Of a stretch of DNA of 64,000 nt, positions 52,475 to 60,260 are shown one piece after another (position 1 is the first letter of the stretch; every line of letters starts with the position of its first letter). Source of the DNA: OLB16 sp964422415. Lineage in GTDB: Bacteria > Hinthialibacterota > Hinthialibacteria > OLB16. A program made the position numbers and the translations under genes. The notes beneath the pieces were generated by a model. The model did no database searches, was not told the origin of the DNA, and saw only the letters and a program-made list of their open reading frames with translations. The stretch is taken from NCBI GenBank assembly GCA_964422415.1, contig CAYRBI010000014.1, forward strand, positions 1 to 64,000, in the 5' to 3' direction.

Positions 52475-52551
52475 TTGACATCCTATCGCAAAGTATGTTT
52501 ACTCACCGGTAAGTTTAGACCTACCGGTAGGTTTATACCGGATGGTATACC
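52475..52551 (+). promoter_or_regulatory. Promoter with three ACCGGT-type operator sites for the TetR-efflux operon
   Basis: The -35 TTGACA (52475-52480) and -10 TTTACT (52498-52503) are 17 bases apart. Just downstream follow ACCGGT (52505-52510), the perfect 14 bp palindrome ACCTACCGGTAGGT (52519-52532) and the inverted repeat TATACC-GGAT-GGTATA (52534-52549). Their centres are spaced by 18 and 16 bp. The TetR protein encoded immediately downstream probably binds here and blocks its own operon. Confidence 0.72.
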
Positions 52552-52566
52552 AACAGGGAAGAAAGA

Positions 52567-53208
52567 ATGACCACAAACGCCAGCATTGACTCCATCTCCA
52601 GTGAATCCACCCTCCAGAATGGAGACCTCAAAGCGCGGGAACGGTTACTACGCGCTGCAGTCGAGCTTTTTGCGCGCAAGGGTTATTCCGCTACCAGCGT
52701 GAATGAGATTGTGGCCGCCGCTGGGGTGACCAAACCGATTCTCTATTACTATTTCAACAACAAAGAGGGCATCTACATCGAGATCCTGGATGATGCTTAT
52801 GGCAGCCTGGACCGGCTCCTCGATCAAACCGTGGCCTGGAAGGGGACTGCGATCGAGAAGATCCATCGATTAGTCGCCGAGAGTTACGACCTGTTCATCG
52901 AGAAGATGGATGCTGCCCGGGTGGTCTATATGGTGTATTACGGCCCATCCCAAGCCGCACCTGCTTATGACTACGACCGATACCGTGACCGGCACATGGA
53001 AGTGTTGCGCCGGTTTGTCGAGGAGGGTATTCAACGTGGTGAGTTAAGAGCGAAAAACTCATTGGATATTTCCATCGTGGTGACCGGTCTGCTCAGCGTG
53101 GCCATGGAAATGCAGCTGTGCCCAGGCGGTCCAAAATTGGATAGAGCTGATCTCGCGCGAACCCTAGAACTGGTGTTCGAGGGGATTGCGAAACAAAAGG
53201 CGAGTTGA
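52567..53208 (+). CDS. TetR/AcrR-family repressor
   Basis: The N-terminal helix-turn-helix is clear: ARERLLRAAVELFARKGYSATSVNEIVAAAGVTKPILYYYF (positions about 24-64, shown here only as the family core GVTKPILYYYF). The C-terminal ligand-binding domain is of the all-helical TetR type, with no closer match. It starts the efflux operon and is preceded by palindromic operators, so it most likely represses itself and the pump until a drug or metabolite binds. Confidence 0.92.
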   Translation: MTTNASIDSISSESTLQNGDLKARERLLRAAVELFARKGYSATSVNEIVAAAGVTKPILYYYFNNKEGIYIEILDDAYGSLDRLLDQTVAWKGTAIEKIHRLVAESYDLFIEKMDAARVVYMVYYGPSQAAPAYDYDRYRDRHMEVLRRFVEEGIQRGELRAKNSLDISIVVTGLLSVAMEMQLCPGGPKLDRADLARTLELVFEGIAKQKAS

Positions 53209-53210
53209 TC

Positions 53211-54473
53211 ATGAAGAAACTGACCATTCCTATCATCGTCATTCTGGTTGGACTGGTCGCGGGAGCCTTTGCGTTATCCACACGGAAAGATACACCTTCG
53301 GCCGCGAAGGAATCCACCGCCCCGGTTCCGGTCCCGGTCGAGGTGACCACCGCGCAACGTGGCGAGGTATCCGAATGCATCGATGTGGTGGGATCGCTGT
53401 CTCCCAAGCGGGTAGCCGCGGTCCATTCAGAGTACCCTGGAATCATCGAGCAGGTGCTGGTCATGGACTGGGTGGAGGTGAAGGCGGGCGATGTGCTAGC
53501 CAAACTGGACACCCGCCAGGTGGAGGCCCAAGTGGCCCGGTGTGTGGCCGATGTGGAATCGGGCAATGCGGATATCCTCAAATGTGAGGCCGCGCTCCAT
53601 CACGCTAGCCGTGAATATGCCCGGGTTACGACCTTGAATGATGCCAATGTCGTGCCGGAGCGTAGCCACGATGAGGCGGTCCGGGCACGGGACATGGCTC
53701 TGGCCGAACTGGCTGGCTGCAAAGCCAAGGTTCAGATGGCCGAACAGAGTCTGCGCGAAACACGGCTCCAGTTGGAAAAGTCCATGATCCGTTCTCCCAT
53801 CGATGGCGTGGTGTCAGCGCGTAATGCCCAGGTGGGAGAACGGGTGAATGGCTCAGTATCGGAGACACCCCTGTTTGAGATTGTCGACAATCAGGTGCTG
53901 GATCTGATTATGTCAGTACCTTCCACCAGTGTGGCCAAGGTCCACGTGGACCAAGCTGTGGATTTCACCACGGATGTCTATCCAGATAAGGCCTTTACAG
54001 CTCAGATCAAGTTCATCAACCCACGCGCGGATGCAGTGACACGAGCGGTAAGCATCCTCGCGGAAGTTCAAAACGTATCGGGAGAGCTCAAGGACGGTCT
54101 CTTTGTGAAGGGCAAGATCGAAACCTCCCGCCGGCAAGAAGTATTGCTACTCCCGCATGTCTCGGTCCTCTCGGAGCCGACCCAGATTCCCACGCGTTAT
54201 GTATTCATCGTGGCGGGCGGGAAGGTCCACCGGCAATCAGTCGAAACTGGAGCCTCGAAGGGAGACAGGGTGGAGATCGTGACTGGTCTGTCGGGGACCG
54301 AGCAGGTGGTCACACGGGGAGCCTATCTTCTGAAGGATGGTGATCCTGTCACAGTGGCGGCCAACGATACCGTCGCCAAGGCTGACAGGGGCGCGGAAAA
54401 GGACTCACGCGCCAGCAGTGAGGATGTGGATTCTCCATCCAACGGAGTTGTAGCTCCAGTAGAGAAAGAATAA
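53211..54473 (+). CDS. RND efflux periplasmic adaptor (membrane fusion protein)
   Basis: An HlyD/AcrA-type adaptor with one N-terminal membrane helix (KKLTIPIIVILVGLVAGAFAL), a lipoyl/barrel-sandwich domain (PGIIEQVLVMDWVEVKAGDVLAKLD, MIRSPIDGVVSARNAQVGERV), a helical hairpin and the C-terminal beta-barrel. The ATG at 53211, three bases beyond the TetR stop, has AGGCGAG. The extreme C-terminus (DRGAEKDSRASSEDVDSP) derives from a palindromic repeat at 54390-54418 and lies after the folded part, so it is probably harmless. Confidence 0.93.
   Translation: MKKLTIPIIVILVGLVAGAFALSTRKDTPSAAKESTAPVPVPVEVTTAQRGEVSECIDVVGSLSPKRVAAVHSEYPGIIEQVLVMDWVEVKAGDVLAKLDTRQVEAQVARCVADVESGNADILKCEAALHHASREYARVTTLNDANVVPERSHDEAVRARDMALAELAGCKAKVQMAEQSLRETRLQLEKSMIRSPIDGVVSARNAQVGERVNGSVSETPLFEIVDNQVLDLIMSVPSTSVAKVHVDQAVDFTTDVYPDKAFTAQIKFINPRADAVTRAVSILAEVQNVSGELKDGLFVKGKIETSRRQEVLLLPHVSVLSEPTQIPTRYVFIVAGGKVHRQSVETGASKGDRVEIVTGLSGTEQVVTRGAYLLKDGDPVTVAANDTVAKADRGAEKDSRASSEDVDSPSNGVVAPVEKE
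54390..54418. repeat. Palindromic repeat, family A, in the efflux adaptor gene
   Basis: GGCGCGGAAAAGGACTCACG followed by CGCCAGCAG is the second hairpin of the dispersed family. It encodes GAEKDSRAS in the same frame as the GARKDSRAN of the glycosyltransferase copy, and lies near the 3' end of the gene. Confidence 0.75.
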
Positions 54474-54477
54474 TCCC

Positions 54478-57400
54478 ATGTTCTTATCCGACCTCTCCAT
54501 CCGCCGGCCAGTTTTCGCGGCTGTCATGATGCTGGCCTTGGTAACCCTTGGGCTCTTCTCTTATGTCCGGCTCGCGATCGAGATGGAGCCGGATGTCGAG
54601 TTCCCCGTTGTCACCGTCACCACCGTGTACCGTGGGGCTTCCCCCGAAACCATCGAACGCGAGGTCACCCGCCGCATCGAGGAAGCAGTCAATCCGATCT
54701 CTGGAGTCAAGAACTTAAGCTCGGAATCCAAAGAGGGGGTCTCGCTGGTTGTCATCGAGTTTTACCTGGAGTACCGGGTCAACGAGGTGGCGGAGGAGGT
54801 ACGCACCAAGATCGCCGCCATCCGGGGCGAGATGCCCTTGGAGATCGAAGACCCCATCATCCAGAAAATGGACCTGCAGGGATTCCCTGTCCTCTCATTG
54901 GCGGTTCGTTCGGACAGTCTCCCACCACGTGAGATCAGCGAACTGGCGGAACGCAAGATCAAACGGCGTCTCGAAAACCTCCCGGGAGTGGGGAAGGTGG
55001 AATTGGTAGGAACCTCCAAACGTGAAATCCAGATCGAACTGGATCCCGCCTGCCTGGAAGCCTTCGGGATGGGAGTCAACGAGGTCATCGCGGGTCTTCA
55101 GTCGGAGAATGTGGATACCCCACTGGGCAGGATCACCGGCAAACAAAGCGAGGCCACACTGCGCGTGGCCGGAAAGCCAAAGGTGGCCAGTGACTTCGCG
55201 GAGATGGTGATCAGCAACCGCAATGGCCAACCGATCACGGTGGGGGCTGTGGCGCATGTCGCCGACACCATCGAGGAACCACGTTCTCTCGCCCTGGTCA
55301 ATGGCGTCCCAGCAGTAGCGATGAATATCCTCAAACAATCCGGCGCGAATGTGGTTGAGGTGGTGGAACAGGTCAAGAAACAAATCCAACTCCTTCAAGA
55401 GGAACTCCCGCATGGCACCGTGATCGATGTAGCCGTGGATCGTTCGATTATGATCCGGGACTCCATTGAGGACTTGAACACCAGCGTGATCCTAGGTGGC
55501 GTACTCACCGTTCTGATCGTCTTCTGCTTTCTGAACTCATGGCGTTCAACAGTCATCACGGGATTGACGTTGCCGATCTCGGTCATCTCGTCTTTCATCA
55601 TCATGAATTTCATGGGAATGAGCCTGAACATCATGACCATGATGGGTGTGTCGCTGGTGATAGGGCTACTGATCGATGACGCCATCGTGGTCCGTGAAAA
55701 TATCGTGCGTCATCTCGAAATGGGGAAAGACCATCACACCGCGGCCCGCGAGGGCACCGATGAGATTGGTCTGGCGGTTCTGGCCACGACCTTCTCGATC
55801 ATCGCCGTGTTTGTGCCGGTGGCCTTCATGAAAGGGATTGTGGGACGGTATTTCTTCCAATTCTCCGCCACGGTCGCGTTTTCAGTTCTGGTCTCCTTGT
55901 TTGTCTCATTCACTCTGGACCCGATGCTCTCCTCGCGTTGGGTGGATCCGGATGTCGAGCATCTGGGAAAGAGATCCTGGATCGTCAGGCTGTTGGATCA
56001 TTTCAACGCAGGCTTCGACCGCTTCGCGGATTCCTATAAGAGTATGATCGCCTGGTCACTCGATCACCGTGGCACTGTGATCTTCAGCGCGGTGTTTGCC
56101 TTTGTCTTTGGGTTGTATGCCTTCTCTCATCTGGATACCGCCTTCATTCCAGACTATGACCGGTCGGAGTTTCAGGTGAATTTCAAGACCGCTCCGGATG
56201 CCTCCATGGAGGAAACCCGCAACCGGCTGGAGGCGATGCTCGCCGGAATCAAGGATCTCCCCGAGATTCATCACACCTATGCCACCATCGGAGCGGGGGA
56301 TTCCGGCACAGTCAGGAATGGCAGCATCTATGTCAAACTGGTGGAGAAGAATGAAAGGACACGCGATCAGGATGAGATGCGGCGTGTAGTCCGTAACCAG
56401 TTGGCGAAGGTACCAGGACTGATTCTGTCGGTTGAGTCGGCTTCGCACGAGACGGCTCAGAAGCCACTCCAGATCCAGATACGTGGCGAGAAGATCGGCC
56501 AGCTGAAAGCCTATGCCAAGGAGCTCAAACAGGGCTTGAAAGAGATTCCGGGAGTGGTGGATCTAGAGGTGTCGATGGAGTTCGACCAACCGGAGTACCG
56601 TCTGGTAGTGGACCGTAAACGAGCCGCCGATGCCGGTGTGATGACCAATGACATCACACAAGCCTTAGCCACCCTAGTGGGAGGTGTCGAGGTCTCCACT
56701 TTCGAGGATGATGAGGGCGAGGCCATCGATGTCCGGCTGCGGTTACCGCAGGATCTACGTGAAAATCCCTCGCAGGTACGGGACTTGAGAATTTTTGGAC
56801 ACGATGCGGCAGGTGGGACTACACTTCTGACATTGGGCGAACTCACCACGATGGAACGTGGAATTACCCCGACCGAGATCAATCGCCGGGGGATGACCCG
56901 CCAGGTCGTAGTGAGCGGTAATTTGGATGGGATCCCCTTAGGTGCGGCCCTCAAGGGTGCACAAACCTACATCGATAAGCTCGATGTGGCTCCTGGCTAT
57001 ACGGTAGGTTTCTTCGGTGAGGCGGATGACATGAGTGAAACCTTTACCTACATGATTCAGGCTCTGTTGCTGGCAGTCATCTCGGTCTATCTGATCCTGG
57101 CCGCACAGTTCGAGTCGTTCCTAGATCCCTTGGCGATCATGCTGTCACTCCCGCTCTCCATCCTGGGAATGGCGGCCATGCTCCTATTTACCGGCGACAC
57201 AGTGAACATCATGTCCATGATCGGACTTATTCTGTTGATGGGACTGGTGACAAAGAATGCCATCCTGCTGGTCGATTATGCCAAAGTTTTACGTAAACGT
57301 GGCATGGACCGGCGGGAGGCGTTGATCCTGTCCGGACGAACGCGGTTGCGTCCCATTATGATGACCACCATCGCCATGATCTTTGGGATGATGCCCATGG

Positions 57401-57600
57401 CGCTCAAGATTGGAGCGGGATCGGAGTTACGTGCTCCGATGGGGCGTGCAGTTGTCGGAGGACTAATAACCTCCACCTTCTTGACCCTGTTGGTGATCCC
57501 GGTGGTGTACTCGCTTCTCGATGATGCTGAGAAGTGGTTGTTCAGTAAGTCAAAAATAAGAAAGGAGGACAATGCAGTCGAGATGGTAGCTGAGTTGTGA
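54478..57600 (+). CDS. RND-family efflux transporter
   Basis: An inner-membrane proton antiporter (HAE-1 type), 1040 residues with 12 helices and two large periplasmic loops. The N-terminus FLSDLSIRRPVFAAVMMLAL, the second-half TM region with GLLIDDAIVVRENI (conserved Asp pair of the proton relay) and GLVTKNAILLVDYAK are all typical. It pumps lipophilic drugs or metabolites in complex with the adaptor encoded just upstream (4 bp gap). No TolC-like outer-membrane channel gene occurs in the window, so the third component must come from elsewhere. Confidence 0.95.
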   Translation: MFLSDLSIRRPVFAAVMMLALVTLGLFSYVRLAIEMEPDVEFPVVTVTTVYRGASPETIEREVTRRIEEAVNPISGVKNLSSESKEGVSLVVIEFYLEYRVNEVAEEVRTKIAAIRGEMPLEIEDPIIQKMDLQGFPVLSLAVRSDSLPPREISELAERKIKRRLENLPGVGKVELVGTSKREIQIELDPACLEAFGMGVNEVIAGLQSENVDTPLGRITGKQSEATLRVAGKPKVASDFAEMVISNRNGQPITVGAVAHVADTIEEPRSLALVNGVPAVAMNILKQSGANVVEVVEQVKKQIQLLQEELPHGTVIDVAVDRSIMIRDSIEDLNTSVILGGVLTVLIVFCFLNSWRSTVITGLTLPISVISSFIIMNFMGMSLNIMTMMGVSLVIGLLIDDAIVVRENIVRHLEMGKDHHTAAREGTDEIGLAVLATTFSIIAVFVPVAFMKGIVGRYFFQFSATVAFSVLVSLFVSFTLDPMLSSRWVDPDVEHLGKRSWIVRLLDHFNAGFDRFADSYKSMIAWSLDHRGTVIFSAVFAFVFGLYAFSHLDTAFIPDYDRSEFQVNFKTAPDASMEETRNRLEAMLAGIKDLPEIHHTYATIGAGDSGTVRNGSIYVKLVEKNERTRDQDEMRRVVRNQLAKVPGLILSVESASHETAQKPLQIQIRGEKIGQLKAYAKELKQGLKEIPGVVDLEVSMEFDQPEYRLVVDRKRAADAGVMTNDITQALATLVGGVEVSTFEDDEGEAIDVRLRLPQDLRENPSQVRDLRIFGHDAAGGTTLLTLGELTTMERGITPTEINRRGMTRQVVVSGNLDGIPLGAALKGAQTYIDKLDVAPGYTVGFFGEADDMSETFTYMIQALLLAVISVYLILAAQFESFLDPLAIMLSLPLSILGMAAMLLFTGDTVNIMSMIGLILLMGLVTKNAILLVDYAKVLRKRGMDRREALILSGRTRLRPIMMTTIAMIFGMMPMALKIGAGSELRAPMGRAVVGGLITSTFLTLLVIPVVYSLLDDAEKWLFSKSKIRKEDNAVEMVAEL

Positions 57601-57748
57601 GGTAGGAGTGCGCCCTGTGGGCAGGAACCACTCCCACCATGTTGAGAACACGGAGAAATCCATGAGGAGGGAACGGTTGAGTAACCAGGGGCTGAGAGCA
57701 AACCTGTTCCCCCTCAGGACAGACATCCGTGCAGGAGGGTGATCTATC
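57601..57748. other. Short gap after the efflux operon
   Basis: 148 bp with no gene. The motif GGAGTG...CACTCC around 57604-57635 is a loose inverted repeat, and an AGGAGG lies at 57733 ahead of the next small open frame. Confidence 0.4.
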
Positions 57749-57934
57749 ATGGGTGAGATAATACAATTACCAGTCCGCATCAATCGTAAACCAAAAAACG
57801 AATCATACTTGTTTCAAGAGGAGCCCCCCGAGGAGTTTCTCAAGCGTTTGTGGGACTTACTCTCCAGCCGGCCTGAGATTCATTCACCATTAGGAAATGC
57901 AACAACCCGGACTTCCGGAAGTGATTCAGTATAG
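57749..57934 (+). CDS. Small unknown protein, 61 residues
   Basis: A short open frame (MGEIIQLPVRINRKPKNESY) with a good AGGAGG 11 bases upstream and no overlap with other genes. The composition is soluble, with an amphipathic helix (EEFLKRLWDLL). I recognise no family. It could be a chance frame, but the ribosome site makes it a reasonable candidate gene. Confidence 0.42.
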   Translation: MGEIIQLPVRINRKPKNESYLFQEEPPEEFLKRLWDLLSSRPEIHSPLGNATTRTSGSDSV

Positions 57935-57991
57935 AGCAAGCAGTCTGCGAGATTCAGCAGTCTGAACATAACAACAAAGGTTCAAAATCCA

Positions 57992-58019
57992 GGGCCCTGG
58001 AGGTGAAACTCCGGGGCCC
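57992..58019 (-). terminator. Intrinsic terminator of aroB
   Basis: GGGCCCTGGAG (57992-58002) pairs with CTCCGGGGCCC (58009-58019) with one G-T pair. On the minus strand the sequence after the stem is TGGATTTTG, a moderate T stretch. It begins 33 bases after the aroB stop. Confidence 0.65.
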
Positions 58020-58051
58020 GGTCCGAAGCCCACCCCACGCGAATGAGTCCG

Positions 58052-59164
58052 TTACTCTGAACACGTTCTCCACGCCACCTCGAATTCCTTCCGCGCGATT
58101 CCACTTAAGGTCTGGACTTGCCCCATCGCAGTGGGCAACACCATCCGGATGCTTCCCCCCCGGGCTTTCTTGTCGGCGTGCATCAGGTCCCAGATCCGGT
58201 CTAGGTCACACGTTGGTGGAGTCACTGGGAGGCTGGTCCTTTGAAGAAGAATCCGGAGCCGTTCCCGGAGAGAAGCAGGAACCATCCCACGCTGTTCAGC
58301 GATGGCGGTCTCGATCAACATCCCGATAGCCACCGCCTCTCCATGCAACAGATGTCCATATCCGGCCACGGTCTCAATGGCATGCCCAGCCGTATGTCCG
58401 AAGTTCAGGATCTCACGTAACCCACCCTCGTGTTCGTCTTTGGAGACCATCTCAGCTTTGATTTCACAACAACGCCGGATGATCTTGATTCGCTCCGATT
58501 CATCCCCCGCCATGAGAGCATCCACCTTGGCCTCTAGGTCCGTGAAGAAGTCCGAGTCCCAGATGATCCCATACTTGATCACCTCGGCCATGCCAGCACG
58601 CAGCTCCCGCACAGGCAAGGTCTTCAGCGTATCCACCGAGATAATCACCCGGCATGGTTGATAAAAGGCGCCAACCAGGTTCTTACCCTGCGGCATGTCC
58701 ACGCCTGTCTTGCCGCCGACACTGCTATCCACCATTGCCAGCAGGGTGGCCGGAGCCTGGATAAAGGGAAGGCCTCTTAACAGGGTGGCTGCAATGAACC
58801 CAGCGGTGTCGCCTACCACCCCACCGCCGAGAGCCACAATGGGAGTCTTGCGGTCACAACCGGCATCCAGGATCTCCGTATAAAGGTTCTGCACCGTGGC
58901 GAGGTTCTTGTTCAACTCTCCAGCAGGCATCTGATGATAAGTGGTCCGCCACTGTTTTCCCTCAAAGGCCTCCGCCAGCTTCGGCTCATAGATGGGCCCC
59001 ACAATATCATCAGAGATCACCACCACCCGCGAGGCATGTAAAACTAACTCGATGAACCCGGCGAGGTGCTCCCAGAGAGAGAGACCGATATCGATAGAAT
59101 AAGAACGTTCTCCCAGAGAAACACGAATAGACTCAGGTTCTTCGGGTATCTGGCATTTTCTCAT
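58052..59164 (-). CDS. aroB: 3-dehydroquinate synthase
   Basis: The second enzyme of the shikimate pathway, converting DAHP to 3-dehydroquinate with NAD and a metal ion. The NAD motif GGGVVGDTAGFIAATLLRG, the metal-binding EVIKYG, the NFGHTAGHAIE and HGEAVAIGM segments and the C-terminal KKARGG are all present. The ATG at 59164 with GGGAG seven bases upstream gives 370 residues, typical for the family. Upstream lies a 200 bp divergent gap with a small repeat. Confidence 0.95.
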   Translation of the reverse strand: MRKCQIPEEPESIRVSLGERSYSIDIGLSLWEHLAGFIELVLHASRVVVISDDIVGPIYEPKLAEAFEGKQWRTTYHQMPAGELNKNLATVQNLYTEILDAGCDRKTPIVALGGGVVGDTAGFIAATLLRGLPFIQAPATLLAMVDSSVGGKTGVDMPQGKNLVGAFYQPCRVIISVDTLKTLPVRELRAGMAEVIKYGIIWDSDFFTDLEAKVDALMAGDESERIKIIRRCCEIKAEMVSKDEHEGGLREILNFGHTAGHAIETVAGYGHLLHGEAVAIGMLIETAIAEQRGMVPASLRERLRILLQRTSLPVTPPTCDLDRIWDLMHADKKARGGSIRMVLPTAMGQVQTLSGIARKEFEVAWRTCSE

Positions 59165-59208
59165 GGTTCGTCTCCCTTGCAGTGACCGGTAAACAGTAAG
59201 CACCGTGG

Positions 59209-59226
59209 ATTCCCGCTTTCACGGGA
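59209..59226. repeat. Short inverted repeat, ATTCCCGC type, copy 2
   Basis: ATTCCCGC-TTTCAC-GGGAAT, similar to the copy at 126-145. It lies 45 bases upstream of the aroB start, in the divergent region. Confidence 0.5.
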
Positions 59227-59363
59227 ATAACGAATAAACTCCTCGCGTGGGAAGCACACGGGATCTCCCTTTCCAAGTAGCCAATCTTAGTGAGCGCTGG
59301 TCAGACGGACAACCACTCGTACCTGTTCCATCCAGGCGTGCCTCGTTTAGACTGACAGTCATT

Positions 59364-60257
59364 ATGCCGGGAATGAAAATTGAGGTAACGATGGGGGCCG
59401 AGGCCTCACTTGAGGCAGCGGGACTACAACTGTACGGTGATTTCCTCCAGCCTCCACGAGCGAAGGTGATCTCCGAGGTGCGCGACCGGGTGGTGTACTT
59501 CATTCCCCCACTCCAAGCAGATCAAGCCGGGCTGTACCTCAAGGTGTTCCAGAACAAGGGAGCCAACCATCCCCTCCTTCAACTGCTTTCCTTCGAGACA
59601 CCCCACTCTCTGGCCGAGGCCGAAGCCCGCCGCCTGCGTTGGTTGGAGAAGCATGACTTCCCCGCGCCACGGGTCATGGCCTGGGGCGCGCGCATGAATG
59701 GACCCTGGGAGATCAGCTCCTTTCTCCTGACCGAGGAACTGATAGGTCTTCAGGCCTTCGATGAGTGGCTTCTGGAGGCTTCAGGATCTCTCGCTGGTCA
59801 AACATTGAAAAACTCCAAGCGGACCCTCTTGGCCCACAGCGCACGAACCCTCGCACGCCTCCACCGGGAGGGCTTCGATCACCCCTTCCCGTACCTACGT
59901 CATTTCTTTGTACCACGTGGCTTCGGAGCCCATGATTCCATAGATGAGACTCCCATGACCATCGCGATCATCGATGTCCACACCGCACGCATCGGAAAAA
60001 CTGTCTCCCAAATAAACCGCCAGAGAGCCTTGGCGGAGGTACTACTCTCCTCGTTGAAGTCTCCGGTAAGCCAGGCGGACCGGCTCTTCTTCCTGAAGGA
60101 GTACTGTGGTGGCCAAGCCAGCCGCCAACTGCTCTCAGGAGCCATCGCACGGTTGCGAACCAAGATCCGCCGTCACCCTAATCGTTACCGCTGGGCACGC
60201 GAGGCAGTGGCGGCTATTCCCTTCCCTCCCTCCTTCCGGACCTGCGCTGAGGTTTAG
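59364..60257 (+). CDS. LPS-kinase-family (WaaP/InaA) protein lacking the catalytic Asp
   Basis: A protein-kinase-like fold of the Kdo/lipopolysaccharide kinase family. The ATP-side motif is FIPPLQADQAGLYLKVFQN with the conserved Lys, and the late IIDVHTARI is the usual metal-binding Asp region. The catalytic loop, however, is HREGFDHPFPYLRHFF: the position that is Asp in HRDxYxxHF is Phe (about F175) and the preceding Arg is Pro. Phosphotransfer would be impaired, so this may be a pseudokinase. I placed the start at ATG 59364; the frame extends to 59247 upstream. It precedes a GTG-started ABC gene by 3 bp. Confidence 0.72.
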   Translation: MPGMKIEVTMGAEASLEAAGLQLYGDFLQPPRAKVISEVRDRVVYFIPPLQADQAGLYLKVFQNKGANHPLLQLLSFETPHSLAEAEARRLRWLEKHDFPAPRVMAWGARMNGPWEISSFLLTEELIGLQAFDEWLLEASGSLAGQTLKNSKRTLLAHSARTLARLHREGFDHPFPYLRHFFVPRGFGAHDSIDETPMTIAIIDVHTARIGKTVSQINRQRALAEVLLSSLKSPVSQADRLFFLKEYCGGQASRQLLSGAIARLRTKIRRHPNRYRWAREAVAAIPFPPSFRTCAEV

Positions 60258-60260
60258 ACT

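Larger units (their letters stand above)
52216..52566. other. Gene-free divergent interval holding two promoters
   Basis: It separates the FlgN-like operon (minus) and the TetR efflux operon (plus). The minus-strand promoter lies at 52238-52266 and the plus-strand promoter with operators at 52475-52551. I see no gene or RNA structure in the rest (about 52270-52470). Confidence 0.6.

Noticed and set aside
57601..58051. An outer-membrane TolC-type gene after the RND pump
   Set aside because: Only a small unknown open frame and the aroB terminator are found.
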